A DNA stretch of 44,174 nt, from positions 1-44,174 of the IMG/VR virus record IMGVR_UViG_3300037247_000872. One strand, written 5' to 3'. This document shows, one piece after another, positions 22,349 through 29,485 of this stretch (position 1 is its first letter; every line of letters begins with the position of its first letter). Under the pieces are notes generated by a model, which had not been told where the DNA came from, searched no databases, and worked only from the letters and a program-made list of their open reading frames with translations. The DNA is from a virus. The translations under genes and the position numbers were made by a program.

Positions 22349-22926
22349 TCCGCTGCGCCCTGGTGGGCCTGGTGGCGCTGGCCCTGCTGGGAGGAGGAGG
22401 ACTTCATGTTGGACGAACTTATGTTAGCGGCGCGCCTGTTCAACTCCATAGTGGTGATGCTGTTGGCCGCAGCCATGCTCTTCGGCTGGGTGAGCTGGAC
22501 GGAGCGGGTTCCCTGGCGGCGCTCGCGCAGGAAGCGCCCAGGCCTCCCACAAGGAGCAGTGGAGAAGGCGGCACGAGACGACTGGAACATGGCGCTGCAG
22601 ACAGCGAGCAAGCTATGGCCGGCCTGGTGCCTAGTATGCCAGGGGAGGTGCATCCACGCGGCGGAGACATCCCAGCCCTCATCGCCGCCTACCCCTGGCT
22701 CACGGGAGAGGCCACAGCCGTGATGCTGTGCGAGAGCGGCGGGGACCCGCGAGCGATCAGCTCCGCTGGCCACCGCGGCCTGTACCAGATCGGCTACGTG
22801 CATATCGAGCGCATCATGCGGCTCGGCTTTACCTGGGACGACATGCTCATCGCGGGTCCCAATATCGCCGTCGCCTACGACTTGCAGAGCGAGCAGGGCT
22901 GGGACCCGTGGACGTGTCGGCCGTGA
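22348..22926 (+). CDS. Lysozyme-like transglycosylase with signal sequence
   Basis: A 192-residue protein if read from ATC 22348, which overlaps the preceding TGA as TGATC; GTG 22363 is the first conventional start. From ATC the N-terminus is IRCALVGLVALALLGGGG, a better signal sequence or membrane anchor. A low-complexity linker covers residues about 35-95. Residues about 100-192 look like a small lysozyme/SLT domain: a catalytic Glu in MLCESGGDP, then GHRGLYQIG and NIAVAYDLQSEQGWDPW. It would cut glycan strands, perhaps during DNA entry or as a second lysis enzyme. It lies in the early region, apart from the lysis cassette. Confidence 0.65.
   Translation: MRCALVGLVALALLGGGGLHVGRTYVSGAPVQLHSGDAVGRSHALRLGELDGAGSLAALAQEAPRPPTRSSGEGGTRRLEHGAADSEQAMAGLVPSMPGEVHPRGGDIPALIAAYPWLTGEATAVMLCESGGDPRAISSAGHRGLYQIGYVHIERIMRLGFTWDDMLIAGPNIAVAYDLQSEQGWDPWTCRP
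22406..22723 (+). CDS. Embedded membrane protein overlapping the lysozyme-like gene
   Basis: A 105-residue frame from ATG 22406, six bases after a GGAGGAGGAGG ribosome site, wholly inside the lysozyme-like gene in a different frame. Residues about 12-31 are a membrane segment (FNSIVVMLLAAAMLFGWVSW) followed by a basic cluster RRSRRKR. The final 40 residues look like shadow sequence. The ribosome site and clean membrane helix favour real translation. It recalls embedded lysis genes, but no spanin signature is present. Confidence 0.5.
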   Translation: MLDELMLAARLFNSIVVMLLAAAMLFGWVSWTERVPWRRSRRKRPGLPQGAVEKAARDDWNMALQTASKLWPAWCLVCQGRCIHAAETSQPSSPPTPGSRERPQP

Positions 22927-22944
22927 AGGAGGGGAGGAGAGACG

Positions 22945-23232
22945 ATGAAGGTACACGAACTCAAGTCGTGGGTCGGCTCCTTTCGGGCAGTCATTAGGAA
23001 CGCGAAGACCGCAGAGTTGCGCCACAATGATCGCAGCTTTCAGCCTGGCGACATTCTTGTGCTACGTGAGTGGGATGACGCAGCACAGAAGTACACGGGG
23101 GCCTCGGCCGTTGCCCGGATCACACACATCGTCGGGAGAGATATTAACGCCTTTGGGCTCTTGAGCGATGGAGCGGTCATGCTCTCGTTTCGGTTGCTGG
23201 ACGGGGAGGCTCCCAATGACCCCGCCCCCTAG
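22945..23232 (+). CDS. DUF3850 / ASCH-like protein
   Basis: A 95-residue protein from ATG 22945, behind GGAGGGGAGG. It starts MKVHELKSWVGSF and has KTAELRHNDRSFQPGD, then LREWDDAAQKYTG, the signature of DUF3850, a branch of the ASCH fold. These small beta-barrel proteins are thought to bind RNA or modified nucleotides. Full length for the family. Confidence 0.8.
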   Translation: MKVHELKSWVGSFRAVIRNAKTAELRHNDRSFQPGDILVLREWDDAAQKYTGASAVARITHIVGRDINAFGLLSDGAVMLSFRLLDGEAPNDPAP

Positions 23233-23533
23233 TTCCGAGCAGCCGGTGACGGATGCGGAGGTCGAATGGCGACGGAAGACGGCTGCAGCAGAGCCTATAA
23301 GGGAAGGCGATGTGTTTTTGCTTGCCTTGATCGATGACCGCGCCCGCCACGAGGAGCGCATCAGGGCGCTGGAGAAGGCGCTGCAAGTTGCTCAGGCGTG
23401 GCTAGACGAACTGCGAGAGGAGTTTAGGCGCGGCACGCTGGACGACCGAAAGAGTCGAGGCGGCTATCTCTCGAACAAGAACGTCGATGTCGAAGTACAG
23501 ACCCGCGCCGCCCTGGAGCCCCGCGATGACTAG
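23216..23533 (+). CDS. Unknown helical protein
   Basis: A 105-residue protein from ATG 23216, overlapping the previous gene. A coiled-coil segment covers residues about 45-80 (EERIRALEKALQVAQAWLDE). No enzyme motif. Confidence 0.5.
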   Translation: MTPPPSSEQPVTDAEVEWRRKTAAAEPIREGDVFLLALIDDRARHEERIRALEKALQVAQAWLDELREEFRRGTLDDRKSRGGYLSNKNVDVEVQTRAALEPRDD

Positions 23534-23693
23534 CCCCTACCACGCTGCCCTGCTGGACCGCCTGCGCCGCGCCCAAGAGCTACAGGTCGAGCACGCGGGC
23601 AACCTGAACTCGGCCGGCGAGCTGCTGCTGCGGCGCGTCATCTTCGCTGCCAAGTACGCGCTGCGGCAGGAAGGGCGGGAGCGCGGTGGGTGA
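23526..23693 (+). CDS. Small helical protein
   Basis: A 55-residue protein from ATG 23526, overlapping the previous stop. Mostly helical and basic, with no Cys. Function unknown. Confidence 0.5.
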   Translation: MTSPYHAALLDRLRRAQELQVEHAGNLNSAGELLLRRVIFAAKYALRQEGRERGG

Positions 23694-23937
23694 GCAGCAC
23701 ATCGCCATGAGACGCAACCAATACGAGGCGGTGAAATTGATTGCGCGGGGCCTCAGCTATGAGGAGGTGGGGCGGGATCTAGGCATCAGCGACAAAGAGG
23801 TTGGAGCGAGACTTCAGGCTTGTCGAAAACAGTTCTATTGCAAGACACTCGCGCAGCTTTTCTTCCGCTTGGGTATCGCTGTTGGAAGAAACCTGCCGGT
23901 GCGCTTCCTGCGTGAGGAGGAGCAGGCCCGTGACTGA
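23686..23937 (+). CDS. LuxR-type helix-turn-helix protein A
   Basis: An 83-residue protein from GTG 23686. Residues about 11-60 form a LuxR/GerE-type HTH: QYEAVKLIARGLSYEEVGRDLGISDKEVGARL, followed by a further helix. It has no sensor domain. It aligns along its length with the HTH protein at 27332, so the two look like paralogs. Probably a DNA-binding transcription regulator; target unknown. Confidence 0.65.
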   Translation: MGEQHIAMRRNQYEAVKLIARGLSYEEVGRDLGISDKEVGARLQACRKQFYCKTLAQLFFRLGIAVGRNLPVRFLREEEQARD

Positions 23938-24298
23938 GCGGAAGCGCCTGCCGGACACGCGGCGGAGCGTGACGCACCGCGTGACCATCGAGGACGCGGG
24001 CGGCGCCCACCAGCTCTACCTGACCGTGGGGCTGTACGAGGACGGGCGGCCGGGCGAGCTGTTCATCCGGATCGGCAAGGCGGGCTCGACGCTCAACGGC
24101 CTGCTCGACGTGATCGGCATTGAGATGAGCTTCGGCCTGCAGCACGGCGTACCAGCGTCACTCTTCTGTCGCAAGCTGCGCGACATGGCGTTCCCGCCGG
24201 CGGGTCCGACGAGCAACCCGGACATACCGTCCTGCAGCTCGGTGGTGGACTACCTGGCCCAATGGCTGAAGCGTGAGTTCGGCGAGGGCAAGGACTGA
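23930..24298 (+). CDS. TSCPD-domain protein
   Basis: A 122-residue protein from GTG 23930, overlapping the previous gene. After a beta-rich start it shows the TSCPD pattern: GELFIRIGKAGSTLNG, then GIEMSFGLQHGVPAS and a late IPSCSSVVDYLAQWL. This domain is normally the C-terminus of B12-dependent ribonucleotide reductase (NrdJ) and occurs alone in phages. It may modulate or complement host nucleotide reduction. No phage reductase gene is present here. Confidence 0.75.
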   Translation: MTERKRLPDTRRSVTHRVTIEDAGGAHQLYLTVGLYEDGRPGELFIRIGKAGSTLNGLLDVIGIEMSFGLQHGVPASLFCRKLRDMAFPPAGPTSNPDIPSCSSVVDYLAQWLKREFGEGKD

Positions 24299-26025
24299 TG
24301 GCTGAGCCGCGCTGCCCCGTGTGTGACAACGGGTGCCCGGTGTGCAAGGGCTCCGGCCGCTCCTGGGGCGGGGTGCTGCTGGGCGACGTGCTCACCCGCC
24401 TGGCCGAGCTGCGCGTCGGAAGCGTGAGCTGCGTCGTGACGAGCCCGCCCTACTGGTCGCTCAGGAAGTACGACGCGCCGGATGTGGTGTGGGGCGGGGA
24501 CGCGGCGTGTGACCACGGCGAGCTGCGCGGCTTGCATACAGGCATTCCAGGCGGCGCGTCAGCACCAGGCGGCTATGCCGATGCGCGCCGCTGGCAAAGC
24601 AAGGGCGTGAGCCGCCAGGAGACGCCGGATGCGTGGGTGGCAGAGCCGGGCGACAGCCGCGGCGGCAGCGGCCCGGGCGCCAAGGAAGAAGGAAACCAGT
24701 ATGCTCGCGCTGAGCCGAAGGGCACCACCTGCTCCCGCTGTGGGGCCTGGCGCGGCCAGTTCGGTTTGGAGCCAAACCCCGAACTTTATGTGGAGCACAC
24801 GATCCAAGTCCTGCGCGCGATCCGGCGGGTGCTGCGCGATGACGGTGTGGTGTGGTGGAATATCGGGGACGGGTACGCGAGCCGCCTAGAAGGTGCCCAG
24901 ACGAACCTTCGTTGGCAGCATGCAGAGGGCGATTGGGCTCACCACGAAACCACACATGATAAGAGCCTGCGCTTTGACGCCGGGGCCATCCGCGCCTCTG
25001 GTCTCAAGCCCAAAGACCTCGTGCTGATGCCCTTCCGCATAGCTCTTGCCGCGCAGGCCGACGGCTGGTGGGTGCGCTCGGTCGTGATCTGGTCGAAGCC
25101 CAATGCGATGCCGGAGAGCGCTGGCGACCGCCCCACGAGCAGCCACGAGTACATCCTGATGCTGACAAAGAACGGAGCGAAGCCGCTCTACTGGTATCTA
25201 TCCACAACAGGTGAAATGACGAAGAAGCATCCTAGTGCTAGGACGCGCAACCGCTGGAAGGAAGGTGTGGATTGGGAATACAGCGACCCGGACGAAGGGC
25301 GGCGACGAAGGATCACGCGCTGGGTGGGCGTGCCCTACTGGTGGGACCAGGAGGCGGTGCGGGAGGCGCAGATTAACCCCGACAGCGCCAGGGCGCGCCC
25401 TGTCAATGCTACGCCCGCCCCCGATGGGCTGGAGAATAAGCGCACTGGATTCGAGGACTACCGTTCGTACTCCATTGTGCCAGGTGGCCGCAACGTGCGC
25501 TCCGTCTGGACGTTCCCCACAGCCCAAACGCCGGAGGCGCACTTCGCCACCTTCCCGCCGGAGCTGCCCCGCCGCTGCATCAGCGCAGCATGTCCGAGAG
25601 AGGTCTGCACCAAGTGCGGCAGAGCGCGGGTACGGCTGGTGGAGAGCAGCGTAGCAACGGTGCGCTCTGACTCAGAGACGCTATACCCAGAAGGCTCAAC
25701 GGGAAATCGCATCAGCACCTATCGTCAGGGGAACCGCGCTACATACGGTCAAGACACGCGCCCTACGCCGACTACGACCGGCTGGTCAGACTGCCCGTGC
25801 GAAGCACCCGACTACCAGCCTGGTATCGTCCTGGACCCCTTCGCCGGCACGGGCACCTCGCTCTGGGTGGCGCGACAGCTAGGGCGCCGCTTCATCGGCA
25901 TCGAGCTCTCGGAGACCTACGCGGAGATGGCGCGGCAGAAGCTCGGCAAGTGGTGGGACCCGCCCAACCTCGCGCCCCGCCCCGCCCAGGCCGGGCAGGC
26001 TGAGATGTGGGAGGGGACGCCGTGA
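24298..26025 (+). CDS. DNA methyltransferase (beta-class, TSPPYW)
   Basis: A 575-residue protein from ATG 24298, overlapping the previous stop. It starts with a zinc-knuckle sequence (CPVCDNGCPVCKGSG). The catalytic motif TSPPYW is at residues 48-53 and the SAM-binding motif DPFAGTGTSLW near residue 512, so the order is IV before I, the beta-class order of N4-cytosine or N6-adenine enzymes. Two further Cys clusters (CSRCGAW near 143; CPREVCTKCG near 434) lie in long insertions. No partner endonuclease is nearby, so it is an orphan enzyme, likely protecting phage DNA from host restriction. Target site unknown. Confidence 0.88.
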   Translation: MAEPRCPVCDNGCPVCKGSGRSWGGVLLGDVLTRLAELRVGSVSCVVTSPPYWSLRKYDAPDVVWGGDAACDHGELRGLHTGIPGGASAPGGYADARRWQSKGVSRQETPDAWVAEPGDSRGGSGPGAKEEGNQYARAEPKGTTCSRCGAWRGQFGLEPNPELYVEHTIQVLRAIRRVLRDDGVVWWNIGDGYASRLEGAQTNLRWQHAEGDWAHHETTHDKSLRFDAGAIRASGLKPKDLVLMPFRIALAAQADGWWVRSVVIWSKPNAMPESAGDRPTSSHEYILMLTKNGAKPLYWYLSTTGEMTKKHPSARTRNRWKEGVDWEYSDPDEGRRRRITRWVGVPYWWDQEAVREAQINPDSARARPVNATPAPDGLENKRTGFEDYRSYSIVPGGRNVRSVWTFPTAQTPEAHFATFPPELPRRCISAACPREVCTKCGRARVRLVESSVATVRSDSETLYPEGSTGNRISTYRQGNRATYGQDTRPTPTTTGWSDCPCEAPDYQPGIVLDPFAGTGTSLWVARQLGRRFIGIELSETYAEMARQKLGKWWDPPNLAPRPAQAGQAEMWEGTP

Positions 26026-26213
26026 CCCCATCCCCTAAGGTTTGGCTGCGGTATTTCGGTATCGACTTCTTCGTGGCGGAGTGCCGTGTGCGGCGACCCG
26101 GCACCAAGCGCCGTCGGCGCATCACCGCGGCGGGACCGACGATCGAGGAGTGCCTGAACAACCTGGCCTCCAACGTCGCGGGCTACCTCTGCCCGCCAGA
26201 GGCCGCTGAATGA
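26022..26213 (+). CDS. Small basic protein
   Basis: A 63-residue protein from GTG 26022 (GTGA overlap). It opens with strand-like WLRYFGIDFFVAECRVRRPG, followed by an Arg/Lys patch (KRRRR) and a helix. It resembles small double-stranded-RNA/DNA-binding style folds only in outline. Function unknown. Confidence 0.5.
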   Translation: MTPSPKVWLRYFGIDFFVAECRVRRPGTKRRRRITAAGPTIEECLNNLASNVAGYLCPPEAAE

Positions 26214-26488
26214 CCACCTCGCTCACCCGCCAGAAGCGCACCATTGGTGCCTCTTATGCGTGTCACGCATGCGGAGCGATGTTCGTGGCTAAGACGACGT
26301 GGCAGGACTTTTGCAGTACTCTGTGCCGTCTCAGCTCTTACGGGAGCAGGCCGCATACGTGCCGGTGTGGTCGCGTTCACCGCCCCCGCAAGCCCCAGCC
26401 CCAGAAGGCCAGGGTGCGGCATGAGCGGGAGCCCGCGCGGTGCCGGGAGACGTGCTGGTGCCAGAGCGAAGGAGGGCGACATGGCTGA
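26210..26488 (+). CDS. Zinc-finger protein
   Basis: A 92-residue protein from ATG 26210 (ATGA overlap). It has CHACGAMFVAK, FCSTLCR, then CRCGRVHR and CRETCWCQ: up to eight Cys, enough for two zinc sites. The second half is basic. Function unknown. Confidence 0.5.
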   Translation: MTTSLTRQKRTIGASYACHACGAMFVAKTTWQDFCSTLCRLSSYGSRPHTCRCGRVHRPRKPQPQKARVRHEREPARCRETCWCQSEGGRHG

Positions 26489-26705
26489 GACGCAGACCCT
26501 GGAAGAGGAGTGGGCGTACTTGCAAGAAGAAGTACAAGATGCCTCTGAAACTGGGTGGCTCGAAGTCTCTCTGATAATGGGTGCAGTCCGCAACCTGTTG
26601 CTGGTGGGGCTGGAGGAGGCTGCTGCCGAAGAGGGCAACCCGTTTCCCTTGGAGGGCGAGGGTTACGAAAGGTTGCGTCGCCGCATTGAGGAGCTGTGGC
26701 GGTGA
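26481..26705 (+). CDS. Small acidic helical protein
   Basis: A 74-residue protein from ATG 26481, behind GGAGGG. It is strongly acidic and helical (TLEEEWAYLQEEVQDA, then ERLRRRIEELW). No Cys. Could be a protein-protein inhibitor or DNA mimic; that is speculation. Confidence 0.5.
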   Translation: MAETQTLEEEWAYLQEEVQDASETGWLEVSLIMGAVRNLLLVGLEEAAAEEGNPFPLEGEGYERLRRRIEELWR

Positions 26706-26902
26706 GTGAGAGGAAGACCGCAGCACGGAAGCGACTTCGGGCGGCCGCGGCGAGCGTCAGGCGGCACCAGAAGCGAGCTGCGGCGTTCACTGCCAGGGCG
26801 ACGAAGTGTCGCGGCTGCCTCTACCTCTACTGCCACCCCTGCGGACGCTCGCACTGCGCCCAGCATTGCCGCTCTGCTGATCCCGGCGCCGTGCGGCAGT
26901 GA
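26702..26902 (+). CDS. Basic zinc-finger microprotein
   Basis: A 66-residue protein from GTG 26702 (GTGA overlap). The first half is very basic (ERKTAARKRLRAAAASVRRH); the second has CRGCLYLYCHPCGRSHCAQHC, a Cys/His cluster for one or two zinc ions. Probably binds nucleic acid. Confidence 0.5.
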   Translation: MSERKTAARKRLRAAAASVRRHQKRAAAFTARATKCRGCLYLYCHPCGRSHCAQHCRSADPGAVRQ

Positions 26903-27156
26903 GGGCGACGATGAAGCGCAACGTGCGAGGGGGCTTCATCGTGCCAGCGCCGGGCGGCTATCAGCACGACAACGCGGGGGCGTTCGCGGCGGGAACCGAG
27001 CCGATGGTGGGGACTTCATGGGACGGGAGGGATCCTCGTGACCAAGCGTGCGATCTATGTGGCTGCACTCAGGCGAGGACGATGAAGGGCACTATTAGGC
27101 GACGAACGTGCAGCAAGACCTGCGAGTGTCACTGGAAGGTCTTCAGGCTGTCATGA
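26899..27156 (+). CDS. Zinc-finger microprotein
   Basis: An 85-residue protein from GTG 26899 (or ATG 26911, seven bases after GAGG). The last 40 residues have CDLCGC and TCSKTCECHW, a five- to six-ligand metal site. The first half is Gly-rich. Function unknown. Confidence 0.5.
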   Translation: MRATMKRNVRGGFIVPAPGGYQHDNAGAFAAGTEPMVGTSWDGRDPRDQACDLCGCTQARTMKGTIRRRTCSKTCECHWKVFRLS

Positions 27157-27335
27157 AGCGGAGTCGCTTACTCGTGCGAGAGGCCCGGTTCGCCCCCTTT
27201 CGCTGCGCGTGCTGCGACGAGGGGTACGAGGACTTTGTGAAGGCCTCGGAGCGTAGAGTGCGCCGGCGCTGTGGGCCGTGTCGGATGAGGTGTCTGCCGG
27301 GCCGCATCATGGCCTGCCAGCGGAGGGCGCCATGA
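27153..27335 (+). CDS. Basic zinc-finger microprotein
   Basis: A 60-residue protein from ATG 27153 (ATGA overlap). It has CACCDEGYEDF and RRRCGPCRMRC, a four-Cys zinc site in an Arg-rich background. Function unknown. Confidence 0.5.
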   Translation: MKRSRLLVREARFAPFRCACCDEGYEDFVKASERRVRRRCGPCRMRCLPGRIMACQRRAP

Positions 27336-27544
27336 CCACCCACCCCCTCACGCCGCGCCAGCTAGAAGCCTGTGCCCTCTACGCGCAAGGCCTGAGGGCG
27401 CAGGAGATTGCGGACCGGATGCGTATCTCGCGTACCGCGGTCTACATGTATCTCGAAGGGGCGAAGCAACGCATGGGGGCGCGAACCGTGGGGCAGCTCA
27501 TGTTTCTTCTCGGGCGCGAGGTGCGGGGAGTGGAGGTGCGCTAG
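27332..27544 (+). CDS. LuxR-type helix-turn-helix protein B
   Basis: A 70-residue protein from ATG 27332 (ATGA overlap). It begins LTPRQLEACALYAQGLRAQEIADRMRISRTAV, the canonical LuxR/GerE HTH, followed by the third helix LEGAKQRMG and RTVGQL. No sensor domain. Paralogous to the protein at 23686. Located just before the replication initiator. Confidence 0.75.
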   Translation: MTTHPLTPRQLEACALYAQGLRAQEIADRMRISRTAVYMYLEGAKQRMGARTVGQLMFLLGREVRGVEVR

Positions 27545-27545
27545 G

Positions 27546-28523
27546 GTGGCCTGGATAGAGCTGCATCAGTCAGTTTTCCGTCACCCGAAGACTGATGGCG
27601 CGGCGAAGCTGCTAGGCATGGAGCGTGAGCCCCTTGTCGGCTACCTGGCCTCTTTGTGGTGCTGGGCCCTGGACGCCCTCCCTGAGTCGGGCGGTCCCAT
27701 CACTCAGGAGCAGGTGGCGCTCGGTGCCAACTGGCCGCACGATGCCGCCCAATTCTTCAACGCTTTAGTGTCCGCGGGGTACATCAAGCAGCGGCGGCGC
27801 AATGGGAAATTCTACCTGTCCAACTGGTCGAAGTATGCCGGCAAGCTGCTGGCAACGAGGGCTTCAGCGCGCGAAAGAAAGAGGCGAGAACGTGCCGGCA
27901 AATTGCGGGAAGGGAAACACGAAGGCGGTGATCAGGTGATCGCAAACGGCATTTCCAGTGCTCAAAATGAAGAAGTGAGAACGCCTGAATTGAACCTAGA
28001 TGTCACGCGTGACAGTCACGCCGATGTCACGCCTACCAACCAACCCAACCAACCCAACCAACCCAACCAACCCAACCCCTCTTCCGCCTCGGTCGATCAT
28101 CCTACGGATGATCTCCCTCAGCGGCCACTGGCGGCGGCTTTCAGGGATACGATTACGGCCTATCTATCAGCGGATGCAAAGTTCCGAGTAGCACGCCTCG
28201 TGGATCTCGGTGATGCGTTGGGCTACAGGCGAAATGGGGGGTTCACTGCGGCGCTGGTAAGGGATTTCGATCACGGGATGAAGATGGTCGATGCGATGGT
28301 GGCGGGAGCCACGGCTAAGGGCGACCCGTGGGAGTACGTGAGAAAGGCGCTAGGAAATGAAGAAGCTAGACGAGGCACTGCACGGGGCGGTCAGCAAGCG
28401 GGAGCTCTCCCCCCAGGAGGCGCTGAAGGCTTTAGCTCGGTCAGCGGGGCAGAGGTCCGCAAAGCTCTCAAGGCCAAAGCAGATGAAGCCGCTCGCGCTG
28501 GAAAGGGGGCTGATCCCGGATGA
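27546..28523 (+). CDS. Replication initiator candidate (phage replisome organiser type)
   Basis: A 325-residue protein from GTG 27546. Residues 1-100 resemble the N-terminal winged-helix of phage replisome organisers: VAWIELHQSVFRHPK, then LASLWCWALDALPE and YIKQRRRNGKFYLSNW. A basic helix (RERKRRERAGK) and a polar linker follow, with five Asn-Pro units separated by Gln (NQPNQPNQPNQPNP) near residue 166. The C-terminal part is helical. In lambda-type phages such a protein binds iterons inside its own gene and loads helicase. No helicase was recognised here, so a host helicase would be used. The last 167 bases overlap the next gene. Confidence 0.6.
   Translation: MAWIELHQSVFRHPKTDGAAKLLGMEREPLVGYLASLWCWALDALPESGGPITQEQVALGANWPHDAAQFFNALVSAGYIKQRRRNGKFYLSNWSKYAGKLLATRASARERKRRERAGKLREGKHEGGDQVIANGISSAQNEEVRTPELNLDVTRDSHADVTPTNQPNQPNQPNQPNPSSASVDHPTDDLPQRPLAAAFRDTITAYLSADAKFRVARLVDLGDALGYRRNGGFTAALVRDFDHGMKMVDAMVAGATAKGDPWEYVRKALGNEEARRGTARGGQQAGALPPGGAEGFSSVSGAEVRKALKAKADEAARAGKGADPG
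28001..28078. repeat. Iteron-like repeat cluster, candidate origin
   Basis: Inside the initiator gene: a perfect 14-base palindrome TGTCACGCGTGACA (28001-28014); GTCACGC three times in direct orientation (28002, 28015, 28026); and four exact tandem copies of AACCAACCC (28038-28073) plus a partial one. The upstream 60 bases are richer in A and T than the genome. Position in the linker of the initiator gene matches the lambda ori layout. Origin function is inference. Confidence 0.5.
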
Positions 28524-28725
28524 GAAACGGTCGGGCTTCTACCGGGACCCAAAGAGGCCGGAGTTCCTGTTCACTAGCAACATCACGGTCGTAAACGAAG
28601 AGGAGGCGGAGTGTTGGGGGTGTGGGGGTTCGCGGTACGTGAAGGTAGCGCCGCCGGCGACGCGGCCCTCTCGGGGGGCCTGGGACTCGGAGCTCGTGCC
28701 CTGCGACCAGTGCGGGGAGGGTTAG
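28357..28725 (+). CDS. Zinc-ribbon protein, end of early operon
   Basis: A 122-residue protein from ATG 28357, starting inside the initiator gene in another frame (ATG 28482 is a later option). The last 40 residues carry CWGCGGSRYVKV and CDQCGEG, a four-Cys zinc ribbon. A RSGFYRDPKRPEFLFTSN segment lies before it. It ends the rightward early operon, overlapping the stop of the leftward gene by four bases. Confidence 0.6.
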   Translation: MKKLDEALHGAVSKRELSPQEALKALARSAGQRSAKLSRPKQMKPLALERGLIPDEKRSGFYRDPKRPEFLFTSNITVVNEEEAECWGCGGSRYVKVAPPATRPSRGAWDSELVPCDQCGEG

Positions 28726-28943
28726 TCATCGTTCCAGCACTGGCAACTGCTATCGTGCTCGTGACAAGAGCGGCAGGTGTCCGCGACCAGGCTGACTACC
28801 CGCGCCCGCTCCAGGGTGTTGAGATCAGGGAAGGCGTCTTCCACAGTCTGCCAGAGCACGGGGAACTCGGTGCTTGCCTCCCCGATAGACAGAGACAGAA
28901 ACGAGAAGGTTTCGCCGGCATGGCCCTTAATGCGCCCACTCAT
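28722..28943 (-). CDS. Small protein, last gene of leftward operon
   Basis: A 73-residue protein from ATG 28943, behind AGGAGG, overlapping the stop of the gene upstream. Two Cys pairs at the end (CRSCHEHDSSCQC) give a possible metal site. The first part is mixed. Convergent with the early operon. Function unknown. Confidence 0.55.
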   Translation of the reverse strand: MSGRIKGHAGETFSFLSLSIGEASTEFPVLWQTVEDAFPDLNTLERARVVSLVADTCRSCHEHDSSCQCWNDD

Positions 28944-29077
28944 GCCTCCACCTCCTGGCTGCTGGCTTGCTTACGGGGTTCGTTCCAGTAGTACGACTTG
29001 CACCGGGGGCAGGACTTGGGCTGCGGGACCGCCGGCATCCACTGGTGCCCACAGCGTAGGCAGGTGACGCTAGGCAT
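28940..29077 (-). CDS. Zinc-ribbon microprotein
   Basis: A 45-residue protein from ATG 29077, eight bases after GGAGAG. It is almost all zinc ribbon: CLRCGHQWMP then CPRCKSYYW, 16 residues apart, plus a short polar tail. An upstream ATG at 29149 has no ribosome site and would overlap the previous gene more. Function unknown. Confidence 0.6.
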   Translation of the reverse strand: MPSVTCLRCGHQWMPAVPQPKSCPRCKSYYWNEPRKQASSQEVEA

Positions 29078-29402
29078 TGGGGGTCTCTCCGCGAGCGGCG
29101 GCGATGACACGCTTCCCCCAACATAGGGAGCACGGGCACTCTCTGTCACTACTAGCGTTCCAGTTGAAGCAATCGTGCTTGATAAGGTGGTTGGCTGCTA
29201 TGTTTCGCAACCCCTCTAGCGCGTCTTCCAGCACCTCTAGCAAGGCCGGTGCTGCCGCGATGAGGCGGGCGTCCTGATAGCGGTTACACTGGGCAACATA
29301 GAAGTTGCCGCCTGGGTTGACCTTATCCGATAGGACACAAGGCAGTATCCCCGTCCCGTCAACATCATGTGCTGTCCACGGTCCCGGCGTGTGCTCTGTC
29401 AT
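29070..29402 (-). CDS. Widespread phage protein of unknown function
   Basis: A 110-residue protein from ATG 29402, behind GGAGAGGGAG. It starts TEHTPGPWTAHDVDGTG and contains ARLIAAAPALLEVLEDAL, a combination I recognise from many phages (small proteins beginning with TPGPW). The C-terminal CPCSLCWGK may bind a metal. Role unknown. Confidence 0.7.
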   Translation of the reverse strand: MTEHTPGPWTAHDVDGTGILPCVLSDKVNPGGNFYVAQCNRYQDARLIAAAPALLEVLEDALEGLRNIAANHLIKHDCFNWNASSDRECPCSLCWGKRVIAAARGETPNA

Positions 29403-29458
29403 CTCCCTCTCCTACTCGCTGGCCTACCTCATCAGCGCCGGATGGCCACCCCCGGCGG

Positions 29459-29485
29459 ACGCCCCGGAGTGGGGCGTTTCGGCTT
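29459..29485 (+). terminator. Candidate rightward terminator
   Basis: ACGCCCC (29459-29465) and GGGGCGT (29471-29477) form a 7-bp stem around GGAGT, followed by TTTCGGCTT. It lies between two leftward genes, so it would stop rightward read-through from the early operon before it collides with the divergent promoters. Confidence 0.45.

Noticed and set aside
28038-28078. Short tandem repeats as a CRISPR array
   Set aside because: The 9-base units are contiguous with no spacers and encode a protein linker.
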